A stretch of DNA of 64,000 nucleotides from Thermorudis peleae (GCF_000744775.1 NZ_JQMP01000003.1:124001-188000); one strand, 5' to 3'. Shown: positions 25,999-34,836, numbered from the stretch's first letter. A program made the numbers and translations. Notes: a model not told the origin generated them from the sequence alone.

Positions 25999-26913
25999 AT
26001 GCCACGTGCGATTGAGCTGGGGGTGTTGTTGCCGCAGGCGGAATACCGGCTGGCTGGCCAGACGCCGCGCTGGGCCGACTACCAGGCGTTTGCCGCCGTC
26101 GCTGAGGCGATCGGCCTCGATGCCCTCTGGGTCGTCGACCACCTGCTCGTCCGCACGCCGGACGGCCAGCCCGAAGGCGTGTGGGAAGGCTGGTCGCTGC
26201 TGGCTGCGCTCGCGGCCATTACCCGGCGCGTCCGCCTCGGCACGCTCGTCCTCTGCACCGCCTGGCGTCACCCCGGCCTGCTGGCCAAGATGGCCGACAC
26301 CGTCGACGAGATCAGCGGCGGGCGGCTCGTGCTCGGCCTCGGCGCCGGCAACACCGAAAGCGAGTTCCGCCAGTTCGGCTTCCCCTGGGAGCGGCGCGTC
26401 AGCCGGTTCGCCGAAGCCGTTGCCGTCGTCCACCAGGCGCTGCGCACTGGCGCGGTCACGTTCCACGGCCAGTTCTACCAGCTCGACGGCGCGCTCATCC
26501 GCCCCCGCGGCCCGCGCCCAGCCGGCCCGCCGCTGCTCATCGGCGGCACCGGCCCCCGCGTCCTTGACTTGACCGTCCGCTACGCCGATTGGTGGAACGT
26601 CTACTATTCCGAAACCGGCAACCGCGCGGCCGGCATCGGCCCTCACCTCGCCGCCCTCGACGCCGCCTGCGCGCGCCTCGGCCGCGACCCAGCCAGCCTC
26701 GTCAAGACGGCCGCCGTGCTCGTTGCCTTCCCCGGCTACGGCCCGATCTACGGCGTCGTCGCCGACCCGCTCATCGGCCCACCCGAGGCCCTGGCCGAGG
26801 AGTTCCTCGCCTACGCCGCGGCAGGTGTGCGCCACCTCATCCTCCGCCTCGAACCGAACACGCCGGCCAGCCTGGCCCGCCTGGCGCCCGTCCTCGACCT
26901 GCTCGAGCGGTAG
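25999..26913 (+). CDS. LLM-class (luciferase-like) F420- or flavin-dependent oxidoreductase
   Basis: A 304-aa TIM-barrel protein of the bacterial luciferase-like superfamily. Signature parts are LGVLLPQAEY at strand 1, EAIGLDALWVVDHLL (DH after strand 2), TRRVRLGTLVLCTAWRHPGLLAK, ISGGRLVLGLGAGNTESEF (phosphate binding) and GPPLLIGGTGPRVLDL. The GxGAGN pattern and lack of a reductase partner fit F420-dependent members. Substrate unknown. ATG at 25999 follows AAAGGAG; a frame starting at 25966 is rejected. The PHP phosphatase gene follows at 69 bp. Confidence 0.88.
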   Translation: MPRAIELGVLLPQAEYRLAGQTPRWADYQAFAAVAEAIGLDALWVVDHLLVRTPDGQPEGVWEGWSLLAALAAITRRVRLGTLVLCTAWRHPGLLAKMADTVDEISGGRLVLGLGAGNTESEFRQFGFPWERRVSRFAEAVAVVHQALRTGAVTFHGQFYQLDGALIRPRGPRPAGPPLLIGGTGPRVLDLTVRYADWWNVYYSETGNRAAGIGPHLAALDAACARLGRDPASLVKTAAVLVAFPGYGPIYGVVADPLIGPPEALAEEFLAYAAAGVRHLILRLEPNTPASLARLAPVLDLLER

Positions 26914-26982
26914 CTGTTCACGGCACGGCAACAGCGGGCTTGCCAGCCAGCGTATCCTCAGGGTGGGGAGAAAGGAGTGTGC

Positions 26983-27741
26983 ATGAGCGACGCGCAGCAC
27001 CAGCGCGAGATTGTCCAGGTTGACCTGCATAGCCACATCCTGCCCGGTGTCGACGACGGCGCGCCGGATCTGGCCACTGCGCTGGCGATGGCGCGCCTGG
27101 CCGCCGCCGACGGCACCCGCATCATCGCCGCCACGCCCCACGCCCACCTCTGCCCGGTCGAGGAGGTAGCGCCGGCCGTTGCCGCGCTGAACACTGCCAT
27201 CCAGCAGGCTGGCATCCCGCTCACCGTCATCCCCGGCCGGGAAGAACAGCTGACTGCTGACCTGGCCGAGCGCCTGGTCGCTGGCCGAGCGCTGCCGCTT
27301 GGCGAGAGCCGCGCCGTCCTGGCTGAGCTGCCGAACTGGCGGCAGTGGCCGGCCGACATCGTTGAGCGCGCGCGGCAGGTGCAGGCGGCCGGCTACCAGC
27401 TGATTCTGGCCCACCCCGAGCGCTACGATCCCGTCCAGGCTGATCCCGCGATCGTGCGGCCGCTGGTGGCGTGCGGCGTGCTTCTGGAAATCAATGCTGA
27501 TTCGCTGCTTGGAGCGAACGGCCCGGCGGCCCAGGCGACCGGCGAGCAGCTGCTGCGGGCGGGGCTTGCCCACCTGCTCGCCAGCGACGCCCACGGCACC
27601 GGCCCGCGCGCGCCGCTGCTCTCGCCCGCCTTCGCCCACCTCGCCACCCTGCTCGGCCCAGACCGCCTGCAGGCGCTGCGGGCCACGGCAGCGAGCCTGG
27701 TGGTGGAGCGCCCGCTGGCACGGGCTGAGGCGGCACGCTGA
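26983..27741 (+). CDS. PHP-domain tyrosine-protein phosphatase, CpsB/CapC (YwqE) family
   Basis: A 252-aa PHP-fold metalloenzyme. Metal-binding motifs are DLHSHILPGVDDGA near the N-terminus, AATPHAHL (about 46-53), GREEQL (about 83-88), LAHPERY (about 143-149) and ASDAHGTG (about 202-209). Family members dephosphorylate the bacterial tyrosine kinase that controls capsule polymerisation. No kinase or capsule genes lie beside it, though LCP and PAP2 envelope genes are a few kb away. ATG at 26983 is preferred to GTG 26977, which overlaps the ribosome site AAAGGAG. Confidence 0.88.
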   Translation: MSDAQHQREIVQVDLHSHILPGVDDGAPDLATALAMARLAAADGTRIIAATPHAHLCPVEEVAPAVAALNTAIQQAGIPLTVIPGREEQLTADLAERLVAGRALPLGESRAVLAELPNWRQWPADIVERARQVQAAGYQLILAHPERYDPVQADPAIVRPLVACGVLLEINADSLLGANGPAAQATGEQLLRAGLAHLLASDAHGTGPRAPLLSPAFAHLATLLGPDRLQALRATAASLVVERPLARAEAAR

Positions 27742-27837
27742 CATCGCGGCACTCGCAGGTGGGCGGCGCATGACAGGTTTGCTGCTGGCGGCTCCGGCGT
27801 CGCTGTGGGCAATTCGCCCGCGCCATGCCGCGCCATT

Positions 27838-27846
27838 TGGTAGAAT
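27838..27846 (+). promoter_or_regulatory. Extended -10 promoter of the heme operon
   Basis: TGG followed by TAGAAT gives an extended -10 (TGn plus hexamer), 41 bp before the hemE start. No -35 is seen, as expected for this class. The surrounding GCCATTTGGTA closely matches GCCGTTTGGTA before the NADH dehydrogenase gene. Confidence 0.5.
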
Positions 27847-27887
27847 CTCCCCGGCGCTGGACAGCCTGCCGGCGCCGGGAGTGATGC

Positions 27888-28937
27888 ATGGACACGTCAC
27901 GGTTCTTGCGGGCCTGCCGTCGCCAGCCGGTCGACACCACCCCCGTCTGGTTCATGCGCCAGGCTGGGCGCTACCTCCCGGCGTATCGCGCTGTCCGGGC
28001 CCGTGCCTCGCTGCTTGAGATCTGCGCTGACCCGGCCCTCGTCGCCGAGGTCACGCTCCAGCCGGTCGAGGCCCTCGGCGTCGATGCCGCGATCATCTTC
28101 GCCGACCTCCTGCTGCCTGTCCCCGGCCTCGGCCGCTCGCTCCACTTCAGCGCCGGTGAGGGCCCGGTCATCTCGCCGCCCGTCCGCACCGCGGCCGACG
28201 TCGCCCAGCTGCTCCAGCCGGAACCCGAGGAGTTTGCCAGCGGCGTGCTCGAGGGCATCCGCCTCGTCCGGCGCGCGCTCGACGGCCGCGTCCCGCTTAT
28301 CGGCTTCGCCGGCGCGCCGTTCACGCTCGCCAGCTACCTGATCGAAGGCGGCAGTTCCCGCCACTACCTGGCCACCAAGCACCTGCTGACGCATGAGCCA
28401 GCAGCCTGGCACGCGCTGATGGAGCGGCTCACGGCGGTCACCATCGCCTACCTGCAGGCACAAGTCGCAGCCGGCGTCCAGGCCGTGCAACTCTTCGACA
28501 GCTGGGCCGGTGCGCTCAGCCCCTTCGACTACCAGCGCGCGGTCCTGCCCTGGACACAGCGCATTGTCGCCGCGCTCAAGCCGCTCGACGTCCCGGTCAT
28601 CCTCTTCAGCACCGGCACGGCTGGCTTCCTGCCCCTGCTCGCCGCCACCGGCGCCGATGTGATCAGCGTCGACTGGCGTATCACACTGGCCGACGCCTGG
28701 GCGGCAATCGGCGCCGATCGCGCCATCCAGGGCAACCTCGACCCGGCCGCGCTCTTCGCTCCCCGTGACGACCTGGCTCGCCAGGCCCAGCAGATCCTCG
28801 ACCAGGCTGCCGGTCGCCCCGGGCACATCTTCAACCTCGGCCACGGCATCCTGCCGGACACGCCGGTCGAGCACGTCCGCTTCCTCGTCGAGTATGTGCA
28901 CGAGCATGCGGCACAGCCTAGCCCGTCGCTCGTGTGA
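27888..28937 (+). CDS. hemE: Uroporphyrinogen decarboxylase
   Basis: A 349-aa cytosolic TIM-barrel enzyme that removes four carboxyl groups from uroporphyrinogen III to give coproporphyrinogen III. The two family signatures are present: TTPVWFMRQAGRYLP (17-31) and IGFAGAPFTLASYLIEG (about 140-156). The catalytic Asp of FADLLLPV and the substrate-binding Tyr/Ser region follow the usual order. ATG at 27888 has GGGAG upstream. hemH starts 36 bp after the stop. The order hemE-hemH-hemY is that of Bacillus-type heme operons. Confidence 0.97.
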   Translation: MDTSRFLRACRRQPVDTTPVWFMRQAGRYLPAYRAVRARASLLEICADPALVAEVTLQPVEALGVDAAIIFADLLLPVPGLGRSLHFSAGEGPVISPPVRTAADVAQLLQPEPEEFASGVLEGIRLVRRALDGRVPLIGFAGAPFTLASYLIEGGSSRHYLATKHLLTHEPAAWHALMERLTAVTIAYLQAQVAAGVQAVQLFDSWAGALSPFDYQRAVLPWTQRIVAALKPLDVPVILFSTGTAGFLPLLAATGADVISVDWRITLADAWAAIGADRAIQGNLDPAALFAPRDDLARQAQQILDQAAGRPGHIFNLGHGILPDTPVEHVRFLVEYVHEHAAQPSPSLV

Positions 28938-28973
28938 ATCGGGCAGAGGAGCCAAGGTGAAAGGAGTGTCCCC

Positions 28974-29984
28974 ATGACATCGCCTCGCCCCGAGCGCGTC
29001 GCTGTGTTGTTGATGGCCTACGGCGGTCCCAATTCGCTCGAGGACATCCCGGCATATCTCAGCGACGTCCGCCACGGCCGCCCCTACTCGCCGGAGTTTC
29101 TGGCCGAGCTGACCGAGCGCTATCGCCAGATCGGCGGCCGCTCGCCGATCCTGGAGCTGACGCAGGCGCAGGCGGCTGGCATCGCCCGCGCCCTCAACGA
29201 TGGCAGCGAGGCCGGGCGGGTCTACCAGGTCTTCGTCGGCATGCGTCACTGGCACCCGTACATTCGCGAGGTCATCCCCGACATCGTCGCCAGCAACCCT
29301 GACCGGCTCGTCGGCGTCGTGATGGCGCCCCACTACTCGCGGATGAGCGTCGGCGCGTACCTCGAGCGGCTCCAGGAGGCGCTCGCCGAGCACCACGTGA
29401 CCATCCCCGTCACGACCGTCACCAGCTGGAAGGACGAGCCAGCGTTCATCGCCGCGCTCACCGAGCGCGTCCGCGAGGCCCTGACCCGCTTCCCCGCCGA
29501 CATCCGCGACCAGGTCACGCTGCTGCTCACGGCGCACAGCTTGCCTGAGCGCATCCTGCAGTGGGGCGACCCCTACCCGGAGGAACTGCTGACGACGGCC
29601 CGCCTCCTCGCTGCTAACTTCCCGAACCACCCCTGGCGCTTCGCCTTCCAGAGCCAGGGCGCGAGCGAGGAGCCGTGGCTCGGCCCGGCCGTTGAGGACG
29701 TCGTCGCCGAGCTGGCCAGCCAGGGCGCGCGCGACATCCTGGTCGCGCCGATCGGCTTCCTCTGCGACCACGTTGAAATTCTCTACGACATCGATATCGA
29801 GCTGCAGCAGGTCGCGGCCGAGCTCGGCGTCCACCTCGAGCGGATCGTCTCGCTCAACGACCACCCGCTGCTCTGCCAGGCCGTCGCCAATGTCGTGCGC
29901 GCGGCCCTGGCTGGGGAGGCCACAACGAGCGGCGCGCCGGCAGCCCAGTCCAGTGCGGCACCGAGCACGACGCCGGCCCCATGA
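28974..29984 (+). CDS. hemH: Ferrochelatase (probably coproporphyrin ferrochelatase)
   Basis: A 336-aa enzyme that inserts Fe2+ into a porphyrin. Seen are LLMAYGGPNSLEDI at the start, RYRQIGGRSPI, APHYSRMSVGAY, the catalytic His in TAHSLPERI and the acidic GFLCDHVEILYDID near the C-terminus, all ferrochelatase hallmarks. The length and lack of C-terminal iron-sulfur cysteines match the Gram-positive CpfC type. The last 25 residues are Ala/Thr/Pro-rich. AAAGGAG precedes the ATG. It overlaps hemY by 4 nt (ATGA). Confidence 0.95.
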   Translation: MTSPRPERVAVLLMAYGGPNSLEDIPAYLSDVRHGRPYSPEFLAELTERYRQIGGRSPILELTQAQAAGIARALNDGSEAGRVYQVFVGMRHWHPYIREVIPDIVASNPDRLVGVVMAPHYSRMSVGAYLERLQEALAEHHVTIPVTTVTSWKDEPAFIAALTERVREALTRFPADIRDQVTLLLTAHSLPERILQWGDPYPEELLTTARLLAANFPNHPWRFAFQSQGASEEPWLGPAVEDVVAELASQGARDILVAPIGFLCDHVEILYDIDIELQQVAAELGVHLERIVSLNDHPLLCQAVANVVRAALAGEATTSGAPAAQSSAAPSTTPAP

Positions 29985-31447
29985 CGCGCACGCTGCCGCC
30001 GCACATCGTGGTTGTTGGCGGGGGCATGGCCGGACTGGTCGCGGCCTACCGGCTGCGCCAGGCTGCCCGCGAGCGCCCGCTGACCATCACCCTCGTCGAG
30101 GCCCAGTCCCGTCTCGGGGGCTGGGTTGAGACGCTCGACTGGCAGGGCGCGCGCGTCGAACGCGGCCCGGATAGCTTCCTGACCAGCAAGCCGGCCGCGC
30201 TGCAGCTCGCGCTCGAACTCGGCCTCGGCAGCCAGCTCCAGGCGCCGATCCCCGGCCCAACGTTCATCGCCTGGCGCGGCCGGCTCGAGCCGCTGCCCGA
30301 CGGCCTCTGGCTCGTCGTGCCCACCCGCCTCGGCCCCATCCTGCGTAGCCGCCTGCTCTCCCCCTGGGGCAAGGCCAGCGTCCTGCTCGACCTCGTCCTG
30401 CCCCCGCGACCGCGCACCGACGACGAGGCGCTCGGGGCGCTGCTGCGCCGTCGCTTCGGAGCGGAGTTCGTCGCCCGCATCGCCCAGCCGCTGCTCCACG
30501 GCGCATATGCTGGCGACCTCGACGAGATCAGTGTCCAGGCACTGGCCCCACAGCTGGCCGAACTCGAGCGCCGCTACGGCAGCCTCATCCAGGGCGCCCG
30601 GGCGCGGCTGCGCGAGCGCCGCACGCCGAGCCAGCCGCCATTCCTCAGCCTGCAAGGCGGCATGGGCACGCTCATCGACGCTCTCGCCGCCGCCCTCCGC
30701 CCCGACCGGCCCGGCCTCACGCTCCGACTCGGCACGCCCGTCACCAGCATCACCGGCAACCGGGCCAACGGGCAGGCCGCGAGCTTCACCCTGACCCTGG
30801 CTACCGGCGAGCGCCTCACCGCCCAGGCCGTCGTCCTGGCTACGCCCGCCTTCGTCAGCGCCCAGCTTCTGGCCTCGCTTGACGCCGACCTCGCCAGCCT
30901 GCTCGCCCGCATCCCCTATGAGCACGGGGCAACCCTGACACTCCGCTATCCCGCCGCCGACCTCGTCGGCATCGCCCGCGGCCGTGGCGTGCTCGTGCCC
31001 GCGGCCGCCGGCCGCCTGATCAGCGCGGTCACCTGGGTCACCGAGAAGTTCCCCGACCGCGCGCCGGCCGGCGAGGCGCTCGTCCGCGTCTTCCTCGTCC
31101 CCAGCCACCCAGCTGCGCTCGACGCCGCCGACGACGTGCTCGTCAGCCGGGCGCTCGACGAGCTGGCCGCACTCACTGGCCTGCGAACGCGCCCGACCGA
31201 TGCCCTGCTGCTGCGCCAGCCGAACGCCTTGCCGATCTTCCGCGTCGGCCACCGCCAGCTCGTCGCCGCCATCGCCGCCCGTTGCGCGACGTGGCCCGGC
31301 CTCGCCCTCGCCGGCGCAGCGTACCAGGGCGTTGGCCTGCCGGACTGCATCACCAGTGGCAGCGTTGCCGCCGCAACCGTGCTCGAGGCGCTTGCCCAGC
31401 CTACGGCTGCCGCGGGTTCGTCAGCCGACGCGCCCGCCAGCGGCTGA
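29981..31447 (+). CDS. hemY: Protoporphyrinogen/coproporphyrinogen oxidase, FAD-dependent
   Basis: A 488-aa flavoprotein that oxidises the porphyrinogen to porphyrin. The FAD-binding VVVGGGMAGLVAAYRL lies at 7-22, followed by TLVEAQSRLGGWVET and ERGPDSFL, the typical HemY opening. The C-terminus has the second FAD motif LALAGAAYQGVGLPDCITSG. In Gram-positive relatives this enzyme (CgoX) acts on coproporphyrinogen III before hemH. The final step of that route, coproheme decarboxylase, is not in this window. The 3' end overlaps the convergent PAP2 gene by 47 bp. Confidence 0.95.
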   Translation: MTRTLPPHIVVVGGGMAGLVAAYRLRQAARERPLTITLVEAQSRLGGWVETLDWQGARVERGPDSFLTSKPAALQLALELGLGSQLQAPIPGPTFIAWRGRLEPLPDGLWLVVPTRLGPILRSRLLSPWGKASVLLDLVLPPRPRTDDEALGALLRRRFGAEFVARIAQPLLHGAYAGDLDEISVQALAPQLAELERRYGSLIQGARARLRERRTPSQPPFLSLQGGMGTLIDALAAALRPDRPGLTLRLGTPVTSITGNRANGQAASFTLTLATGERLTAQAVVLATPAFVSAQLLASLDADLASLLARIPYEHGATLTLRYPAADLVGIARGRGVLVPAAAGRLISAVTWVTEKFPDRAPAGEALVRVFLVPSHPAALDAADDVLVSRALDELAALTGLRTRPTDALLLRQPNALPIFRVGHRQLVAAIAARCATWPGLALAGAAYQGVGLPDCITSGSVAAATVLEALAQPTAAAGSSADAPASG

Positions 31448-31997
31448 CGCCCTGCGTTACCAGCGCGCAGCCCCGCGTCACCGGCCGCCGTCCGAGCCGC
31501 ACCACAAGCCAGCCCACGACGAGGCCGATCACCGCCCCAGCTAGCACATCGCTCGGATAGTGCAGGCCGACGTAGACCCGCGCCACGCTCATTACCGCAG
31601 CGAGCACGAGCACCAGCGCCCCCAGCCGTCGGTGGAAGGCCACCAGCAGCGTGGCAATCGCAAACCCGGCCGCCGCGTGGTCGCTCGGGAACGAGGCATC
31701 GGCCGGATGCTGCACCAGCAGGTGCACCAGCAGCGGGTGCGCCACGAACGGCCGCGGCCGCGCCCAGAGCAGCGCAATCCCCCCGTTCACCGCCAGCGCC
31801 AGCGCGGCCGCGGCCAGCGCCAGCAGCGGCCCAGCCCGCTCGGCCGCGTCGCCACGCCACCAGGCCAGCACGAGCCAGATGGCGACCAGCCCGGCAAACA
31901 GCAGCGCCCCGTGTTGTGCGAGCGGAATCATCACCGTATCGAGCAGCGGCTCGTGCCCAGCTGCGCCGTTCAGCCACTGCTCCAGCGCGACATCCAT
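31401..31997 (-). CDS. PAP2-family phosphatase, undecaprenyl-diphosphatase-like
   Basis: A 198-aa membrane protein with about five hydrophobic segments. The three acid-phosphatase motifs are visible: ALLWARPRPF (K replaced by neighbouring pattern, RP conserved), SFPSDHAAAGFA (PSxH with catalytic His) and SVARVYVGLHYPSDVLAG (SRxxxxxHxxxD). BcrC-type members recycle undecaprenyl pyrophosphate on the outer face of the membrane. The start ATG at 31997 gives the usual length; upstream codons in the same frame have no ribosome site. It is convergent with hemY and divergent from the LCP gene. Confidence 0.85.
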   Translation of the reverse strand: MDVALEQWLNGAAGHEPLLDTVMIPLAQHGALLFAGLVAIWLVLAWWRGDAAERAGPLLALAAAALALAVNGGIALLWARPRPFVAHPLLVHLLVQHPADASFPSDHAAAGFAIATLLVAFHRRLGALVLVLAAVMSVARVYVGLHYPSDVLAGAVIGLVVGWLVVRLGRRPVTRGCALVTQGVSRWRARRLTNPRQP

Positions 31998-32015
31998 GCT
32001 GCCCCCCGTCTCACT

Positions 32016-32037
32016 TGTCACTGACAGAGTGTATACT
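32016..32037 (+). promoter_or_regulatory. Palindrome next to -10 box upstream of the LCP gene
   Basis: TGTCA-C-TGACA (32016-32026) is a perfect 11-bp dyad. The -10 hexamer TATACT follows at 32032-32037, 80 bp before the LCP start. A repressor bound at the dyad would cover the -35 area. The PAP2 gene starts 19 bp away in the other direction, so both envelope genes could be controlled. Confidence 0.4.
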
Positions 32038-32117
32038 CCGGCCGAACGCGCGTGGCAGCGCTGGGGCACTATGCAACGTGCTCGCTGGGCGCGCCACGCA
32101 CTTGAGGAACGGTGCGC

Positions 32118-33914
32118 ATGGCCGATACACCGTCGGGGCAGCAGCCAGAACCGGCCCCACTCACGAGGTTGACACCGGGTCAAGTCCGCGCCGCTCGCCA
32201 ACGCGGGCGCAACACTGGTCGCGCCACGCCGACGCCTGTCGCGCGTGCTAGCAACGGCGGTGCGGGTGCCCCGCCAGCGTCATCAGCCCAGCCCGTCGCC
32301 GCGCCTGCGCCGTTGCCAGCCCGCCGCCCACGCTGGGGCCGACGCATCGTTCTCACGCTCAGCCTCGTCGCTATCCTCGCTATCTCGGCCTATACCATCC
32401 GGCTGGCGTGGGCCGCCCGCAACGCCTTCAACCAGGTCTTCGTCACCGCGGTGCCCCGCGCAACCGTCGTCATCAACGCCCAGGGCACGCCGGAACTGCG
32501 CCTCGTGACACCCCAGCCCGGCCAGCCCACCCCCGCCTTGCCTGACTGGAACGGCACCCAGCGGATCAACATCCTGCTGCTCGGTGTCGACCAGCGGCAG
32601 GGGACGCCTGACGAAGGCCCGCCCCGCTCCGACACCATCATCATTGTCTCGATTGACCCGGTCGCCAAAGATGTCGCGATGCTCTCGATCCCCCGCGACC
32701 TGCTGGTCACGATCCCCGGTTTCGGCCGTGACAAGATCAACGCCGCCTATCCCCTCGGCGCGACCTCGCAGTACACCGGCCCCGGCCTCGTCCGCGCCAC
32801 CATTGAGTACAACTTCGGTATCCCGATCCACTACTTTGCTGAAGTCGACTTCCAGGGCTTTATCAAGATCGTCGACACGCTCGGCGGCGTGACGATCGAC
32901 GTTCCTGCCCCGATTAAGGACGACGAGTACCCCGGCGCCGGCAACAACTACACCCGCATCTACTTCTCCACCGGCCTGCAGCATATGGACGGCGCCACCA
33001 CCCTCCAGTACGCGCGCACGCGCCACGACGACAACGACTTCGCCCGCGGCCTGCGCCAGCAGCAGGTGCTGCGTGCCCTCCGCGATCAGGCTATCCAGCT
33101 CAACCTGATCACCAAGGCGCCGACGCTGCTCAACCAGCTGGCCGACACCGTCCGCACCGACCTCTCGCCGACCGACATCCTGGCGCTGGCCAAGCTCGGC
33201 ACGCAGATTGACCGCTCGCACATCCGGAGCTATACGCTCGGCACCGCCGTCCACGACTACTGGGTACCCGGCCAGCCCTACTACGCCATCCCCGACTGGC
33301 CCAAGATCCAGCAAATCCTCAACGAGATGATGCCGCCACGGCCCGGTGAGCCAGCGCCGACCGTCCGCGCTCAGCCGACGCAGGTGCCAGCGACGCCAGC
33401 CATCCCCGAGCCAACCGAGGCGCCCACGCCCACCCGCGTCACCAGCGCTCGCGTCGCCCCAACGCCGACGCCAGAGCTGGAATCCACGCCCACTGCCCGA
33501 TCGCTTGCCACCCCAACGCCGACCACGTCCAGCGCGCCGAGCCGCGTCGCCACGCCAACACCGCGCCTCGCCACCCCGACGCCGCGCCCGGCAACGCCAA
33601 CGCCAGCTGCGGCCGCGCCCGCGCAACAGCCGGCTATCCTCGTCGAAAATGGCACCCACACCAGCGGCCTCGCGGCACAGGCGGCCGCCACGTTGCAGAA
33701 CAACGGCTTCACCCACGTCGCCATCGCCCAGGCCCCCGACGCCGGGCAGCATCCAACGTCCGTGATCTACGTCTACGGCCAGCAGTACACTAACGCCGCC
33801 CTCCAGGTCGCTGCGCTCCTCGGCATCCCGCCCAGCGCGGTCTATGCCGGCACGCCTGGCGGCGGTGGCAACTACGCGATCGTTGTGATCATCGGCAATG
33901 ACTTCGCCAGCTAG
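32118..33914 (+). CDS. LytR-CpsA-Psr (LCP) family glycopolymer transferase with LytR_C domain
   Basis: A 598-aa membrane-anchored enzyme that attaches teichoic-acid-like or capsule polymers from lipid carriers to peptidoglycan. A cytosolic Pro/Ala tail (1-75) precedes one membrane segment (77-97). The LCP catalytic domain spans about 148-385: NILLLGVDQ (151-159), R170/D172 in PPRSDTI, IPRDLLV (191-197) and DTLGGVTIDVP. A Thr/Pro-rich linker of some 100 residues leads to a LytR_C domain (about 505-598; ILVENGTHTSGLA, IVVIIGNDF). ATG 32118 follows GAGGAAC; GTG at 32112 is less likely. Confidence 0.93.
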   Translation: MADTPSGQQPEPAPLTRLTPGQVRAARQRGRNTGRATPTPVARASNGGAGAPPASSAQPVAAPAPLPARRPRWGRRIVLTLSLVAILAISAYTIRLAWAARNAFNQVFVTAVPRATVVINAQGTPELRLVTPQPGQPTPALPDWNGTQRINILLLGVDQRQGTPDEGPPRSDTIIIVSIDPVAKDVAMLSIPRDLLVTIPGFGRDKINAAYPLGATSQYTGPGLVRATIEYNFGIPIHYFAEVDFQGFIKIVDTLGGVTIDVPAPIKDDEYPGAGNNYTRIYFSTGLQHMDGATTLQYARTRHDDNDFARGLRQQQVLRALRDQAIQLNLITKAPTLLNQLADTVRTDLSPTDILALAKLGTQIDRSHIRSYTLGTAVHDYWVPGQPYYAIPDWPKIQQILNEMMPPRPGEPAPTVRAQPTQVPATPAIPEPTEAPTPTRVTSARVAPTPTPELESTPTARSLATPTPTTSSAPSRVATPTPRLATPTPRPATPTPAAAAPAQQPAILVENGTHTSGLAAQAAATLQNNGFTHVAIAQAPDAGQHPTSVIYVYGQQYTNAALQVAALLGIPPSAVYAGTPGGGGNYAIVVIIGNDFAS

Positions 33915-33977
33915 CCGATGGGGCGGCGGCCCTGCCACATCGGCGTGGCACGTGGCATGATGAAGCAGCGGAGGAGC

Positions 33978-34006
33978 GCCCCGGGTGGCCACTCAGGCCC
34001 CGGGGC
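33978..34006 (+). terminator. GC-rich hairpin after the LCP gene
   Basis: GCCCCGGG (33978-33985) and CCCGGGGC (33999-34006) pair perfectly over 8 bp with a 13-nt loop, 64 bp after the LCP stop. No T-run follows; it may end or process the LCP transcript before the small membrane gene. Confidence 0.4.
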
Positions 34007-34035
34007 AGGCGCTGGCAGAAGGAGGAGTGACCCGC

Positions 34036-34215
34036 ATGAGTTTCATCGGCATGAACCCTGAGCCGCTGACCCCGCGCGGACGGCTCATCGTCTTCTCGGC
34101 CGTTATCCTCGCCCTCATCTTCATCGCCCTGATGGTCACCGGCATCGTCCTGATCCTCCACAACCCCGGCCAGGGCACCGTCGCCTGTCAGTGGCATTGG
34201 CTTGGCTGCTCCTAA
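34036..34215 (+). CDS. Small single-pass membrane protein, unknown function
   Basis: A 59-aa protein with one long hydrophobic stretch (about 15-40, LIVFSAVILALIFIALMVTG) and a short C-terminal tail containing CQWHWLGC, two cysteines flanking Trp/His. ATG at 34036 lies 10 nt after AAGGAGGA. Upstream in-frame codons extend to 33985 but lack a ribosome site. It follows the LCP gene in the same direction, so a cell-envelope role is possible. No family was recognised. Confidence 0.55.
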   Translation: MSFIGMNPEPLTPRGRLIVFSAVILALIFIALMVTGIVLILHNPGQGTVACQWHWLGCS

Positions 34216-34236
34216 CTCGCCATCCTGAGCACCTGC

Positions 34237-34734
34237 TCACCAGGATGCACGCTCGCCCAGGCGCTTCTGCATCACAATCCCATGCCGGTTGCGGCCGTAG
34301 TAGTGCCGCACCTCGCCGACTGGGAGGTAGCCGAGCCGCTGGTAGAGCGCCTGGGCAGCAGTGTTCTTGTCTTCGACCATCAGGGTGAACTGCTCAGCCC
34401 CCAGCACCTGCTCGAGCGCGAGCAGGAGCGTCCGGCCGATCCCGCGTCGCCGCACCTCCGGCGCGACGCAGAGGTTGAGCACACGCCCCTGCTTGCCCCG
34501 CACGTCGCCGATCGCGCAGCCGACGAGCGCGTCGCCGAGCTGGGCCACCAGCAACTCCGCGCTCGGCCAGTACGCCAGCACCGCCAGCGTCACCAGGCCA
34601 TACGCTTGCCCGCCAAAACACTGCCGCTGCAGCCGCGCCAGCGCCGGCAGGTCGCGCAACGTCGCCCGCTGGATCCAGACCTGCTCCCCGGCTGTCTGAT
34701 GCGTCGCGATCAATCGGATGCTGTGCCCCGCCAT
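34237..34734 (-). CDS. GNAT-family N-acetyltransferase (RimI-like)
   Basis: A 165-aa acetyl-CoA-dependent acetyltransferase. The fold order is clear: IQRATLRDLPALARLQRQCF at the start, GCAIGDVR, then the acetyl-CoA binding loop LCVAPEVRRRGIGRTLL (Q/RxxGxG/A) and FTLMVEDKNTAAQALYQRLGY near the end. The V-E-x-x-N-x-A-A-xxLY pattern is typical of RimI-type protein N-terminal acetylases, but a small-molecule substrate cannot be excluded. It is convergent with the small membrane gene and 102 bp downstream of the PolX gene end. Confidence 0.88.
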   Translation of the reverse strand: MAGHSIRLIATHQTAGEQVWIQRATLRDLPALARLQRQCFGGQAYGLVTLAVLAYWPSAELLVAQLGDALVGCAIGDVRGKQGRVLNLCVAPEVRRRGIGRTLLLALEQVLGAEQFTLMVEDKNTAAQALYQRLGYLPVGEVRHYYGRNRHGIVMQKRLGERASW

Positions 34735-34836
34735 CGGCTACGCCCTCCGCTTATCACGGCCGGCCGGCGCCGCGCGCCGCCCCATGCCCATCTCTCGTCT
34801 GCCTCCTGATCGCACGCTCCTGCCCCGTTCCCGCCG

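Noticed and set aside
32015-32037. TTGTCA and TATACT as a -35/-10 pair before the LCP gene
   Set aside because: The spacer is only 11 bp. The -10 with a neighbouring dyad is kept instead.
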